Counted from the first letter of the stretch, positions 1 through 9,900 are shown. The stretch: 64,000 bases of DNA from Actinomycetota bacterium (GCA_016185275.1 JACPNX010000013.1:124001-188000), one strand, 5' to 3'. The notes: generated by a model from the sequence alone, not told the origin. Numbers and translations are program-made.

Positions 1-708
1 CCGCAGGGAGCCGACGGCGCGGATCTCGCTGAACCGACCGGATTCGAGCGCCGGGAGGTAGATGCGCTCGTAGGGCGGGCGACCGCCGTCGGCCGGGTCG
101 GGGAACACATCGTGGACGGCGAGGAACCCGCCCATGGCCACGTGCGGGGTCCAGCCCTCGTAGTCGAGGCGGGCGGGCTCGTCGCCGTGGCCGCCGTCGA
201 TGAACACGAACGCGAGCGGCGTGGCCCAGTGCCGGGCCACGATCGGGGACGGCCCCACGACCGCGACCACCGCGGCCTCCAGGCCCGCGTCGTGCACGGC
301 GCGGCGGAAGTGCGGCAGCGTGTCCATCTTGCCGACTGCGGGGTCCACGAGGCCGGGTTCGTGCCACTCCCAACCGGGCTGGTTCTCCTCGCTGCCCCGG
401 TGGTGGTCGACGGCGAACAGCACGGTGCCGGCCCTGCGAGCGGCGTCACCCAGCCAGATCGTGGAGCGGCCGCAGTAGGAGCCGACCTCGAGGAACGGCA
501 TTTCGGGCACGGCGTCGGCCGCCTGCCCGGCCGCCTCCCACAGCGCATCGCCTTCCTCGGGCGGCATGAAGCCCCGAGCGGCGAGCGCCGCCGCCCGCAC
601 GCCGGGATCGAGACCGGCCGGGCCGGCTTCGCCCGGCGCATCGGCGGCCGGTTCAGCGGGCGCCTCGGACGGCGAACCGCCCGCCGGGCCGCCCACGGGA
701 ACCGTCAC
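1..708 (-). CDS. Class I SAM-dependent methyltransferase, C-terminus beyond window
   Basis: Only the first 236 codons are in the window; the C-terminus lies beyond base 1. A Pro/Ala/Gly-rich N-terminus (residues 1-35) precedes a Rossmann-type core. The SAM loop reads EVGSYCGRST (74-83), FAVDHH (98-103) ends the next acidic strand, and FVFIDGGH (167-174) sits where Methyltransf_24-like proteins place a later strand. The acceptor substrate cannot be read from sequence. The GTG start at 706-708 overlaps the stop of the upstream GtrA-like gene by four bases (GTGA), so the pair is probably cotranscribed and translationally coupled. That pairing hints at cell-surface glycan chemistry, which is inference. 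Confidence 0.85.
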   Translation of the reverse strand, partial: MTVPVGGPAGGSPSEAPAEPAADAPGEAGPAGLDPGVRAAALAARGFMPPEEGDALWEAAGQAADAVPEMPFLEVGSYCGRSTIWLGDAARRAGTVLFAVDHHRGSEENQPGWEWHEPGLVDPAVGKMDTLPHFRRAVHDAGLEAAVVAVVGPSPIVARHWATPLAFVFIDGGHGDEPARLDYEGWTPHVAMGGFLAVHDVFPDPADGGRPPYERIYLPALESGRFSEIRAVGSLR

Positions 709-1214
709 GGCCGCCGGTCGACCTCGGCCGGCTCGAGGGCGGCCGGATGGCCCTGCTCCTCGCGCTCGATGTCCTCGTCATAGGGCGTGTGGTGGTGCGG
801 CCCGAACATGATCTTGTCGAGGAACAGGTACTTGAGCACCCACAGCACGGCGAAGCCCGCGATGTTGGCGGCCTGCACGGCGAGCTTGTTGCCACTCGGA
901 ACCTTCGCGACGGCGATCGTGGACAGGATCCACCCGGCCACGGTGAACAGCCAGAACGGCACCACCTCGCGCCGCATGTGGGCCTTGCCCCGCTTGCCCC
1001 ACACCCAGCGCTTGTTGAGCACGAAGGCGGGCACCGACATGAGCGTCACGGCGACGAGGTTGGCCACCACCGGCTGCCAACCGAGGAACTGGAACACCGC
1101 GAGGAAGACCTGCGTGCCGGCCACGCCGATCGCCGAGGTCATCGAGTAGCGGATGGCCCGGCGACCGGCCTCCGACTTGGCGTGCTCGAGCAGTGCGGTG
1201 GGGGTCAGGTTCAC
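705..1214 (-). CDS. GtrA family membrane protein
   Basis: 169 residues, the usual size for GtrA-like proteins. Four hydrophobic helices are visible at about 23-43, 47-66, 84-104 and 111-133. The family landmark NKRWVWG follows helix 2 (67-73) and FLDKIMF follows helix 4. Such proteins are proposed to move or present polyprenyl-linked sugars across the inner membrane for cell-wall or O-antigen modification. The hydrophilic C-terminal tail (about 135-169) is acidic and His-rich. Its stop overlaps the GTG start of the downstream methyltransferase, so the two form an operon. The start at 1214 leaves a short N-terminus before helix 1, as expected. Confidence 0.88.
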   Translation of the reverse strand: MNLTPTALLEHAKSEAGRRAIRYSMTSAIGVAGTQVFLAVFQFLGWQPVVANLVAVTLMSVPAFVLNKRWVWGKRGKAHMRREVVPFWLFTVAGWILSTIAVAKVPSGNKLAVQAANIAGFAVLWVLKYLFLDKIMFGPHHHTPYDEDIEREEQGHPAALEPAEVDRRP

Positions 1215-1310
1215 GGCACCGGCGAGGCTACCGGCGGCGCCGGTCGCGGACGAAGCACGGAGACGGCCACCGACGAGCCGCTCGGGCGCTCAGGCGCGCA
1301 CGCGCGCACG

Positions 1311-1342
1311 CGTCAGGCGTCAGGCGTCAGGCGTCAGGCGTC
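1311..1342. repeat. 7-bp tandem repeat, about 4.5 copies
   Basis: The unit CGTCAGG is repeated four times perfectly (1311-1338) and a fifth copy begins (1339-1342). The stop codon of the glycosidase gene (1334-1336, minus strand) lies inside the array. A CG-rich alternating stretch (about 1294-1312) precedes it. Confidence 0.9.
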
Positions 1343-2557
1343 CCCGGGCAGCGTGCCCGCCCGGGCGATCTCGCCCAGCCAGGCGGCGGAGGGCTTGGGC
1401 GTGCGCTCGAAGGTGGTGCGGTCGACCGACACGAGCCCGAACTTGGGCCGGTAGCCGAAGACCCACTCGAAGTTGTCGAGCAGGCTCCAGTAGGTGTACC
1501 CGCGCACGTCGACGCCGTCGGCGATGGCGCGAAGCACGCCCTCGAGGGCCCGCTCGACGTAGGAGATCCTCTGGTCGTCGTCGTCGGTCCCGATCCCGTT
1601 CTCGGTGACCAGCAGCGGCACACGGCCACCGGTCACCTCCCAGGCCCGGCGCAGCGTGGCCTCGAGCGCCTGGGGCCACAGCTCGTAGCCCATGGGCAGC
1701 ATCGGCACGCCTTCCTCGCCCGTGCGCAGCACCCCGTCGGGTCCGACGCGGGCGCGTGAGTAGGCCTGCACGCCGATGAAGTCGTCTCCTTCGGTGGCGG
1801 CGAGGAACCGGTCCTCCATGAACTCGCGGTAGCGCGCGAGCTTGGCCTCGGCCCGGGTGCGGTCGTCGCCGTCGCCGACCGCCGCCCAGTCGCTCATGGA
1901 GAGCGTGAGGCCCACGGGCACGCCCGGCGCCGCGGTCCGGATCGCCTCCACGGCCGCGCGGTGCGCGTCGATGAAGGTGCGGGTGACGCGGTCGGCCAGG
2001 TCAGGGTCGCGCTTGCCCGGGGGGAAGACGCCGAACGACCAGCCGTAGAAGGCCACCACGTTGGGCTCGTTGATCGTGCACGCACGGGTCATCACGTCGC
2101 CGAGGGCGACGGCCACCTTCTCGCAGAACGTGGCGAAGCGCTCGACCGTGTCGGCCGACTCCCAGCCGCCGAGGTCGGCCAGCCAGCGAGGCGTCGTGAA
2201 GTGGTGCAAGGTGACGACGGGGTTGACGCCGCGCGCGGTGAGGCCGTCGCAGATGCGGCGGTAGTGGTCGAGCGCGGCGACGGACCACTCGCCGGGCGCG
2301 GGTTCGACCCGGCTCCATTCGACCGAGAACCGGTAGTCGGTGAAGCCGAGCGAGGCGACGAGGTCGGCGTCCTCGGCCCACCGGTGGTAGGAGTCGCAGG
2401 CGTCGCCGCTGGGCTCGGCGCACAGCGTGCCCGGCTGGTGCTCGTGGCGCCACCAGTCGTTGTTCCAGTTGCCGCCCTCGATCTGGTGGGCGGCCGTGGC
2501 CGTGCCCCAGGAGAACCCGTCGGGGAACGAGGCGCGGGTGGTCACGGGCTCGGTCAT
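1334..2557 (-). CDS. Glycoside hydrolase family 1 (beta-glucosidase-like)
   Basis: 407 residues, slightly short for GH1 (usually 440-470) but complete. It begins with the family N-terminus FPDGFSWGTATAAHQIEGG. The acid/base glutamate is E164 in TINEPN, and the nucleophile is E319 in VTENGIG. Other GH1 landmarks are RFSVEWSRVEP (76-86), TLHHFTTPRWL (116-126) and YTYWSLLDNFEW near the C-terminus. It should be a retaining beta-glycosidase of the TIM-barrel fold. No signal peptide is visible, so it is probably cytosolic and acts on imported disaccharides or glycosides. Sugar specificity (gluco, fuco, galacto) cannot be assigned. The stop codon falls in a 7-bp tandem repeat. Confidence 0.95.
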   Translation of the reverse strand: MTEPVTTRASFPDGFSWGTATAAHQIEGGNWNNDWWRHEHQPGTLCAEPSGDACDSYHRWAEDADLVASLGFTDYRFSVEWSRVEPAPGEWSVAALDHYRRICDGLTARGVNPVVTLHHFTTPRWLADLGGWESADTVERFATFCEKVAVALGDVMTRACTINEPNVVAFYGWSFGVFPPGKRDPDLADRVTRTFIDAHRAAVEAIRTAAPGVPVGLTLSMSDWAAVGDGDDRTRAEAKLARYREFMEDRFLAATEGDDFIGVQAYSRARVGPDGVLRTGEEGVPMLPMGYELWPQALEATLRRAWEVTGGRVPLLVTENGIGTDDDDQRISYVERALEGVLRAIADGVDVRGYTYWSLLDNFEWVFGYRPKFGLVSVDRTTFERTPKPSAAWLGEIARAGTLPGDA

Positions 2558-2685
2558 GGTCGGCGAGCCTACGGGGGTCGTGCACCCTCGGGCGCCCGGG
2601 CCCGGTCGTGCACGTCGGGTCGCCTCGGTCGGCCCCGGGCATGCCGTCGCCGGAGGTCGCCGTGCGGGGGTGCGATCATGTCGGC

Positions 2686-3546
2686 GTGCAGGCCGACGTC
2701 GACGCTCTCATCGCGCTGCTCGACCTCGAGCCCATCGAGGTGAACATCTTCCGAGGCGTCAGCCCCGACGAGAAGCTGCAGCGGGTCTTCGGCGGCCAGG
2801 TGGCCGGGCAGGGGCTGGTCGCCGCGGCCCGCACGGTGGACCGCCCGGACATGCACGTGCACTCGCTCCACGCCTACTTCCTGCGCCCGGGCGATCCCTC
2901 CGTGCCGATCCTCTACGAGGTGGACCGCATCCGCGACGGGCGTTCGTTCGCCACCCGCCGGGTCGTGGCCATCCAGCACGGGCGGGCGATCTTCAACCTG
3001 GCCGCCTCGTTCCACGTCGCCGAACCGGGCCTCGACCACCAGCTTCCGGCGCCCAGCGGCGTGCCCGAGCCCGAGACCCTCCCCGACTTCCGCCAGCGCT
3101 GGGAGCCGTGGGCCGGTTCGCTCGGCGAGTGGTACCACCGGCCCCGGCCCATCGACACCCGTGTCGTGGACTGGCGCGACCCCGGCCACTCCGAACCCCA
3201 GGCGCCGCGCCAGCTCCAGTGGATCCGGGCCGACGGCGTCCTGCCGGACGACCCGCTGCTCCACATCTGCGTGGTCACGTACGCGTCGGACATGACGCTG
3301 CTCGACACGGTCAAGCTGCCCCACGGCGGTGCCGGGCTCCGGACCGAGCTGCAGATGGCGAGCCTGGATCACGCCATGTGGTTCCACCGTCCCTTCCGGG
3401 CCGACGAGTGGCTGCTGTACGACCTCGATACGCCGAGCGCGTCGAGCGCGCTGGGCCTGGCGCGCGGCCTGTTCTTCGACCGGGCGGGCACGCTCGTCGC
3501 GTCGGTGGTGCAGGAGGGCCTGCTGCGACCGGTGCAACCGGCGTGA
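2686..3546 (+). CDS. tesB: Acyl-CoA thioesterase II (TesB-like)
   Basis: Double hot-dog thioesterase hydrolysing medium- to long-chain acyl-CoA. Family motifs are LLDLEPIEVNIFRG at the N-terminus, VFGGQVAGQGLVAA, HSLHAYFLRPG, and in the C-terminal half YASDMTLLDT, SLDHAMWFHRPF and VVQEGLLR. The Asp and Gln of the known TesB active site are in place. I chose GTG at 2686 because it puts about ten residues before LLDLE, as in the family. ATG at 2641 and GTG/ATG codons further upstream stay open, and no strong ribosome binding site decides between them. Its TGA overlaps the GTG of the following sugar dehydrogenase gene (GTGA), implying cotranscription although no metabolic link is obvious. Confidence 0.9.
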   Translation: MQADVDALIALLDLEPIEVNIFRGVSPDEKLQRVFGGQVAGQGLVAAARTVDRPDMHVHSLHAYFLRPGDPSVPILYEVDRIRDGRSFATRRVVAIQHGRAIFNLAASFHVAEPGLDHQLPAPSGVPEPETLPDFRQRWEPWAGSLGEWYHRPRPIDTRVVDWRDPGHSEPQAPRQLQWIRADGVLPDDPLLHICVVTYASDMTLLDTVKLPHGGAGLRTELQMASLDHAMWFHRPFRADEWLLYDLDTPSASSALGLARGLFFDRAGTLVASVVQEGLLRPVQPA

Positions 3547-4847
3547 GGCGCGGCTCCGACCGAAGCTTCGGCGCCGCACGCCGGGCGGGCGCGACGTTCG
3601 TCGCGGTGACGCTGCTGTCGGCCGCCTGCGGATCCGACGGCGACCGGTCGGGTGGGGCGGACCCCACCGTGCCGGGGCGGGTGGTCTCGACGACGACCAC
3701 CGCCGTCGCGTCCACGTCGACCGCCGGTGCGACCACGAGCACCACGAGCACCGCGGTCCAGCGCGCCCTGCGCGACGTCCGCGCTCGGCTCACCGTGGTC
3801 GCGAGGCTCGAGGCGCCCACCGCCCTGGCCAGCCGGCCGGGCTCGTCGTCGCTGTACGTCACCGAGCGGGCCGGTCGCATCCGCGAGCTGCGACCGCGCG
3901 GTGCCGGCTTCACGGTGGTCGCGCAGCCGGTGCTCGACGTCTCCTCCGACACCACTACCGACGGGGAGCGCGGCCTGCTCGGGCTGGCGTTCTCGGCCGA
4001 CGGCCGCACGCTGTACGCCAGCCACACGAACGCGCAGGGCGACACCAGGCTGGCGGCGTACCGGATGGTGGGCGGGCGGGCCGACCCGTCGTCGCGACGG
4101 GTGCTGCTCGCCGTCGACCAGCCGTACTCGAACCACAACGGCGGCGAGGTCCGCCTCGGGCCCGACGGCATGCTGTGGTTCGGCTTGGGGGACGGAGGCG
4201 GGCAGGGCGACCCCGACGACCGCGCGCAGGACCCGCAGGATCTGTTGGGCAAGGTGCTGCGCATCGACCCGCGCCGCGGGTCGGCCGGGCGGCCCTACAC
4301 GATCCCCGCCGGCAACCCGTTCGCGAGCGGCGGCGGGCGACCGGAGATCTTCCTCACCGGCGTGCGCAACCCATGGCGCTTCAGCTTCGACCGGGCGACC
4401 GGCGACCTGTGGATCGGCGACGTGGGCGCCAGCACGGCCGACGAGATCGACCGCCTGCCCGCTCCGCTGGACCAGTGGGCGGGCGCGAACCTCGGTTGGA
4501 GCGTGTACGAGGCGTCCCTGCCGGCCGGCGTCCCGGGCCGCCGGTTGCGGGGGGGTCGGCTGGTGGGACCGGTGTACGAGACCCGCCTGGCCCAGGGCTG
4601 GTGCGCGCTGGCCGGGGGCGTCGTCTACCGCGGGTCGCGCCTGCCGGCACTCGCCGGCGCCTACCTGTTCGGAGACCTGTGCAAGACCGGCATCAACGCG
4701 CTCCGGATGGACGCCGGCGGACGGGTGGCGGAGACCGCCGTGATCGCGACCGGCCCACCTTCGGTCGTCGCCGTCGACCAGGACAGGCAGGGCGAGGTCT
4801 ACGTGGTCTCGCTCGAAGGCACGGTGTCGCGCCTCGACCCGGGCTGA
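3543..4847 (+). CDS. PQQ-dependent sugar dehydrogenase (GSDH family) lipoprotein
   Basis: 434 residues starting at a GTG that overlaps the thioesterase stop. A signal peptide ends in the lipobox LLSAAC, followed by a Thr/Ser/Ala-rich linker (about residues 35-75), so the mature protein is probably lipid-anchored outside the membrane. The body is the six-bladed propeller of soluble glucose/sorbosone dehydrogenases: ERGLLGLAFS, YSNHNGGEVRLGPDGMLW, GDGGGQGDPDDRAQDP, GKVLRIDP, GVRNPWRFSFD, WIGDVG and AYLFGD. These are the positions that bind calcium and PQQ in the family. It would oxidise an aldose and pass electrons outward. The true substrate is unknown. The last codons of this gene are the first unit of a tandem repeat. 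Confidence 0.9.
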   Translation: MRRGSDRSFGAARRAGATFVAVTLLSAACGSDGDRSGGADPTVPGRVVSTTTTAVASTSTAGATTSTTSTAVQRALRDVRARLTVVARLEAPTALASRPGSSSLYVTERAGRIRELRPRGAGFTVVAQPVLDVSSDTTTDGERGLLGLAFSADGRTLYASHTNAQGDTRLAAYRMVGGRADPSSRRVLLAVDQPYSNHNGGEVRLGPDGMLWFGLGDGGGQGDPDDRAQDPQDLLGKVLRIDPRRGSAGRPYTIPAGNPFASGGGRPEIFLTGVRNPWRFSFDRATGDLWIGDVGASTADEIDRLPAPLDQWAGANLGWSVYEASLPAGVPGRRLRGGRLVGPVYETRLAQGWCALAGGVVYRGSRLPALAGAYLFGDLCKTGINALRMDAGGRVAETAVIATGPPSVVAVDQDRQGEVYVVSLEGTVSRLDPG

Positions 4848-5006
4848 TCGGGGGAAGTCGGCGCGTCGCGCCTCGACCCGGGCTGATCGGGGGAAGTCGG
4901 CGCGTCGCGCCTCGACCCGGGCTCAGCCGCAGCAGCCCGCCGCGTCGCGCCTCGACCCGGGCTCAGCCGCAGCAGCCCCTCGCGTCGCGCCTCGACCCGG
5001 GCTCAG
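4827..5006. repeat. 39/40-bp tandem repeat, five copies, beginning in the preceding gene
   Basis: The core TCGCGCCTCGACCCGGGCT occurs at 4827, 4866, 4905, 4945 and 4985. The first copy encodes the last residues (SRLDPG) of the sugar dehydrogenase. Two kinds of filler separate the cores: copies 1-2 carry TGATCGGGGGAAGTCGGCG-like filler, and copies 3-4 carry CAGCCGCAGCAGCCC-like filler. The array fills almost the whole gap to the ligase gene. It looks like successive slippage duplications of a gene end. Confidence 0.93.
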
Positions 5007-5049
5007 CCCGACCCGGCCGCCCGTCGCACGAGCGGGGCAGACTGCGCTC

Positions 5050-6738
5050 GTGCTGCTCGCCGAGGTCGTCGCCGCGGCCGATGCGGTCGCCGCCACGACC
5101 TCCCGCACGGCCAAGCGCGACCTGATCGCGGCCCTGCTGCGGGCGGCCGAGCCGCACGAGGTCGGCACCGTGGCGAGGCTGCTCGCCGGTGACCCGGAGC
5201 AGGGTCGGATCGGCATCGGCTGGGCCACGCTGGCACGTGTGGAGGTCGCACCCGCGCCCGCCTCCTCCCTCGCCGTCGCCGACCTCGACAGCGCCCTCGA
5301 CGAGGTGGCGGCACTCGTGGGCGCCGGGTCGGCCACAGCGCGCAGGGAGCGGCTCGGCCGGCTGATGGCGGGCGCGACCGCGGCCGAGCAGTTCTTCATC
5401 CGCCGACTCCTCATCGGCGAGCTGCGCCAGGGTGCGCTCGAAGCGGCGGTGGCCGACGCCGTGGCCGCGGCCTTCGACGTGCCACAGGCCGACGTGCGCC
5501 GCGCCCTGATGCTCTCGGGCGATCTCGGGCGCACCGCCGAGGTGGCCCGAACGCGCGGACGGGCCGGACTGGCGGGCGTGTCGCTCACGGTGGGGCGACC
5601 CTTGCAGCCGATGCTGGCGTCGCCGGGCGAGGACATCGGAGCCGCGGTGGCTGCCGTGGCCGGGCCGGGCGACGGGCGCGCTCCCGTGGCGGTCGAGTGG
5701 AAGCTCGACGGTGCCCGCGTGCAGATCCACCGGGACGGCGACGAGGTGGGCGTGTTCACGCGCAACCTCAACGACGTGACGGGCCGCCTCCCCGGGGTCG
5801 TGGCCACGGCGCTGGAGCTGCCGGTCGGGCGCTTCGTGGTCGACGGCGAGGTGCTCGGCGTCGATCCGGACGCGCGACCCGAGCTCTTCCAGGACACGAT
5901 GCGCCGGCTCGGGCGCCGGTCCGGTGCCGGAGCCGGGGCGAGCCCGGTCGGCGACTCGGCTGCCGGCTCGGCGCCGGCTCGCGACGCGAGTCGGGCCGGC
6001 GACTCGGCGGCGAGTCGGGCCGGCCACTCGGCGGCGAGTCGCGTCGGCGACGCTGGTCCCGCGCCGGGCGGTCCAGCGGCCGGAGCGGTCGGGCTGCGGC
6101 CCTGGCTCTTCGACGTCTTGCACATCGCCGGTGACGATCTGCTGGACCGGCCTCTCGCCGAACGCCGCGCCGCCCTGGCCGAGCTGGCCCCGGCTCACCG
6201 TGTGCCCGGCATCGTGACCGCCGACGCGGCCGAGGCCGACGCCTTCCTGCGCGGAGCGCTCCAGGCCGGCCACGAGGGGGTGGTCGTCAAGGATCTCGCC
6301 AGCCCGTACGCCGCTGGCCGCCGGGGTGCGGCCTGGCGCAAGGTGAAGCCGGTGCACCTGCTGGACCTCGTGGTGCTGGCGGTCGAGGAGGGCAGTGGCC
6401 GGCGGCGGGGATGGCTGTCGAACCTGCACCTGGGGGCCCGCGACAGCGACGGCGGCTTCGTGATGGTGGGCAAGACCTTCAAGGGCCTGACCGACGAGCT
6501 GCTCGCCTGGCAGTCCGCTGAGCTGCTGGCTCGGGAGACGGGACGCGAGCGGCACGTCGTCCATGTCCGCCCCGAGCTGGTGGTGGAGATCGCGCTCGAC
6601 GGTGTCCAGCGATCGACCCGCTACCCCGGCGGTGTGGCGCTGCGCTTCGCCCGCGTCCGCCGCTACCGCTCCGACAAGACCGCTGCCGAAGCCGATCTCA
6701 TCGACACCGTGCGGTCGCTGCTGCCCCGATCGGGTTGA
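5050..6738 (+). CDS. lig: ATP-dependent DNA ligase (monomeric, LigB-like)
   Basis: 562 residues starting at GTG. The N-terminal DNA-binding domain (about 1-190) has FFIRRLLIGELRQGALE. The adenylation domain carries the nucleophile K218 in EWKLDGARVQ, FTRNLNDVTGRLP, FVVDGEVLG, LFDVLHI and EGVVVKDLASPY, and the OB-fold part carries AWRKVKP. These are nucleotidyltransferase motifs I, III, IIIa, IV and V. The enzyme seals nicks using ATP. It is accessory to the NAD-dependent LigA in actinobacteria and serves repair. An Ala/Ser/Gly/Asp-rich insert (about 295-345) contains an 8-residue repeat encoded by 24-bp units, placed between the VDGEVLG and LFDVLHI motifs. sbcDC lies convergent downstream. 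Confidence 0.93.
   Translation: MLLAEVVAAADAVAATTSRTAKRDLIAALLRAAEPHEVGTVARLLAGDPEQGRIGIGWATLARVEVAPAPASSLAVADLDSALDEVAALVGAGSATARRERLGRLMAGATAAEQFFIRRLLIGELRQGALEAAVADAVAAAFDVPQADVRRALMLSGDLGRTAEVARTRGRAGLAGVSLTVGRPLQPMLASPGEDIGAAVAAVAGPGDGRAPVAVEWKLDGARVQIHRDGDEVGVFTRNLNDVTGRLPGVVATALELPVGRFVVDGEVLGVDPDARPELFQDTMRRLGRRSGAGAGASPVGDSAAGSAPARDASRAGDSAASRAGHSAASRVGDAGPAPGGPAAGAVGLRPWLFDVLHIAGDDLLDRPLAERRAALAELAPAHRVPGIVTADAAEADAFLRGALQAGHEGVVVKDLASPYAAGRRGAAWRKVKPVHLLDLVVLAVEEGSGRRRGWLSNLHLGARDSDGGFVMVGKTFKGLTDELLAWQSAELLARETGRERHVVHVRPELVVEIALDGVQRSTRYPGGVALRFARVRRYRSDKTAAEADLIDTVRSLLPRSG
5986..6057 (+). repeat. In-frame 24-bp repeat within the ligase gene
   Basis: Three copies of a 24-bp unit start at 5986, 6010 and 6034 and encode ASRAGDSA, ASRAGHSA and a diverged ASRVGDAG. 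The unit is a multiple of three, so copy number can change without a frameshift. Flanking bases from about 5941 are related but more degenerate. Confidence 0.85.
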
Positions 6739-6973
6739 AGCCCCGATCGGCCGCGCGCGCCGTCCACGCCGGCCGCCGGCGTCGTCGACCGTCGACGGCG
6801 GCGGCGGCGGCGCAGCCCCACGAACCCGAGCCCGACGAGCCGGAGCCGACCCGGCGAGCCCGAGCCCGACGAACCCGAGCCGACCCGGCGAGCCCCAGCC
6901 TGCCCGACCCGCCCCAGCCGGCCTGAGGAGCCCGAGCCCGAGCGGGAACGAGCGTCGCCGCCCACGTCGCCGC
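6739..6973. repeat. Low-complexity intergenic stretch
   Basis: 235 bases between the convergent ligase and sbcC genes. They consist largely of irregular repeats of CGAGCC, CCCGACGA and CCGACCCGG (about 6820-6935), with a CGG run before them. I see no gene here. It may act as a termination region for both genes, but no clean hairpin with a T-tract was found. Confidence 0.6.
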
Positions 6974-9900
6974 TCACGTCGCCGTCAGCGCACCTTGGCG
7001 CAGGATCGAACCGGCCTCACCCTTGTGGACCTCGATGCCCGACGGGATGCGCTCGCGCAGCCCCCCGACATGGCTGATCACGCCCACCATGCGGCCACCG
7101 GCGCGCAACCGGTCCAGCTCGTCCATGGCGAGCTGCAGCGCGTCGGCGTCGAGGCTGGCGAAGCCTTCGTCGACGAAGAGGGCGTCGAGGTGCACGCCGC
7201 CCGACCGCTCGGACACGACGTCCGCGACGCCGAGGGCCAACGCGAGCGAGGCCTGGAAGGTCTCGCCCCCCGATAGCGAGGTCACCTCCCGCTGCTCTCC
7301 CGTGAACGCGTCGACCACGCGGAGGTCCAGGCCCGCCTTGGCGCCGCCCTTGGCCTGTGCGTGCACGACGAGCCGGTAGCGCCCGTCGGTCATGGTGGAC
7401 AGCCGCGCGTTGGCCCGCTCGCAGATGACCTCGAGATGCGCGGCCAGGACCCACCGTTGCAACGACACCCGGTCGCCGACCCGCCCGAGGCACCGCTGCG
7501 CCAGGCCGAGACGCACGTGATGTTCGGCCTCGGCGGCGGCGAGGGCCTCGGCGGTCGACCGGTGCTCGTCCGCCAGCCGGGCCAGTGTCCCGGCCACGTT
7601 GGCCACCCTGGCGCGCACGCCGAGGAGCTCCTCGTGCCGGTGCTTGGCTTGCCCCGCGGCGTCCTCGAGCGGTCCGAGGGCCGGTGCGGCGTCGGGCAGA
7701 TCGGCGAGGTCCGGCCGCTCGAGGGCGTGCTCGACGCGCAGGCGCTCCTCCTCCCAGCGGCGCACCCGCTGGCGGCCGGCGTCGAGGGCCCCCGGCTCGA
7801 GCAAGGCGGCGCGCACCGCCGCCGCATCGGCGAAGTCCGACGCGGCCAGGTCTTCGCGCAACCGCTGATCGGCCTCGGCGTGCCGGGCGGCCGTCGCGGT
7901 CCGCTCCGGAAGCGCCTGCTCGAGGGAACGCAACGCCTGGGCGAGCTGCTCGACTCCGCGTATGGCGCCGGCCAGGTCGACGTCGTCGGGCACCTCGGCG
8001 CGCAGCGCCGCCTCGGCGGCCGCCGCGTTGGCGCGCAGGGCCTCGGCGCGACCGCGGGCCTGCTCGGCGAGCGTGACCGCCGCCGCCAGGTCACGCTCGG
8101 CCGCGGCGACGGCCGCCGAGGCCGCTTCGAACTGCGACGTGAGCTCGGGGCACCGGGCCGCCTGCAGCTCGCGGGTGCGGAGGTCGGCCTCAGCCGCGGC
8201 CAAGGTGCAGCGCGCCTCGTCGGCGTCGGCGGCTGCGGGACCGGCACGCGCCTCCAGCGCGGCGACGGCCGAGCGGGCCTTGCTCGCCTGCGCGCCGGCC
8301 GCGTCGCGGGCCTGCTGCTCCTGCTCGACCTGGGCGGCGGCGGCATCGACGTCGGCGCGCACGACCGTGCTCGGCCCCACCTCCGCGGGCGCCGGGTGGT
8401 CGGCCGCGCCGCACACCGGGCACGGCTCACCGCCAACGAGGCGGCCCGCCAGCTCGGCCGCGATCCCGGCCAGGTAGCGCTCCAGCAGGTCGAGGCGCCG
8501 GGCTTGCGCCGACTGGTGGCGATCGGTCGCCTCGTGGGCGGCGACCTCGGCCGCGAAAAGCTCGGCCCGCGCCCCGACCAGGCGCTCGCCCGCGGCGAGG
8601 GCGTCGCGCCGCCTGGCCACGTCGCCCCGCAGCGCTTCGACGCTGGCCGCCGCCCGCTCCGCCTCGGCCCGCTCGGCGTCACGTGCCTGCTGCGCCTCGC
8701 GGGCGAGCATCAGCGTCCGCTCCAACGCGCGCGCGTCGCCGGCACGGGCCTGGGCCGTCTCCGCCGCGCCCGCGGCCTCGACGCGCAGGTCCGCCACCTC
8801 GTCTGCCTTGTCGGCCAGGGCCCGGAGGCGCAGCTGGTGCTCGCGCAGCGCGAGGACGGCGCCTGCGCAACCGTCGTCGCCCAGCGCCGCCGTCGTGCGC
8901 GGCAGAGCCTCGACCTCCGGCGGCAGCGGAACGACGTGCCCTTGACGCCGAGCCGTCACTCGGTCCAGCGCCACCTCGACGGCGCCAGCCGCGGCCGCGG
9001 CCTTGGCGGCCGCGGCCTCAGCCGCGGCGAGGCCGCGACGCAACGCCTCTGCCCGGGTGCCCCGGTCGACCTGCTGCTCGAGCGCGTCGATGTCGTCGGC
9101 CTCGGCCTCGAGCTCGACCCGGGCCGAGCGCAGCTTGTCGCGCTGAGCGACCCGGCTCGCCAGGTCGGCGGCCGCCGAGCGCGCTCGCTCGGTGCTGAAG
9201 GCCTGGTCTGCGGCCGCTCGCACCGCCCCCTCGCACCTTCCGCTCAAGGCCTGGGCCCTTCGGGCCAGCTCGGCCAGGCGCGCCGTCTCGGGCGTCGTCT
9301 CGTCGACCGGCTCCACCTCGGGACCGAGCAGATCGGTCGGCGCGTCGGCCAACAACTCGGCCCAGTCGCGCTCGAGCCGCTCGACGCGCACCGCCTGCGC
9401 CCGCCGCAGCTCCTCGACGGCTCGCGCCGCGACGGCAGCGCGGTCGTCGAGCGAACGGGCGATGTCGCCGAAACGGGTGGTGGCGAAGAGCGACTCGAGC
9501 AGCCGCTCCCGCTCGTCGGAGCCGGCCCGCAGCACGCGCTCGCACTCGCCCTGGGGCAGGAGCACGACGCGCTGGAACTGGTCGGCCTCGAGCCCGACGG
9601 CGCCGGTGACGAGGAGGTCGACCTCCCGGGCCTTGGTGGCGACCACGAGCCACCCACCGGGCACCGCCCGCTCGAGGACCGCCGTGGGGGAGGCCAGCGC
9701 GACGCCGCCGTCGCGCCGGGTGCGCCACCGGCGGGCGGAACGGCGGACCCGCCACTCCTCTCCGCCGGCAGCGAAGCGCAGGGTGACCGACGGAGGGGTG
9801 TCGCGAGCGTGGTCGGAGTGCAGGCGCTCCAGTGGGCGGGCGCCGGCGACCTTGCCGTACAGCGCGTAGCAGAGCGCGTCGAGCAGGAACGTCTTGCCCG

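Noticed and set aside
4827-5006. CRISPR array
   Set aside because: The fillers between cores are themselves repeated, unit length is fixed at 39/40 bp, and no cas gene is near.
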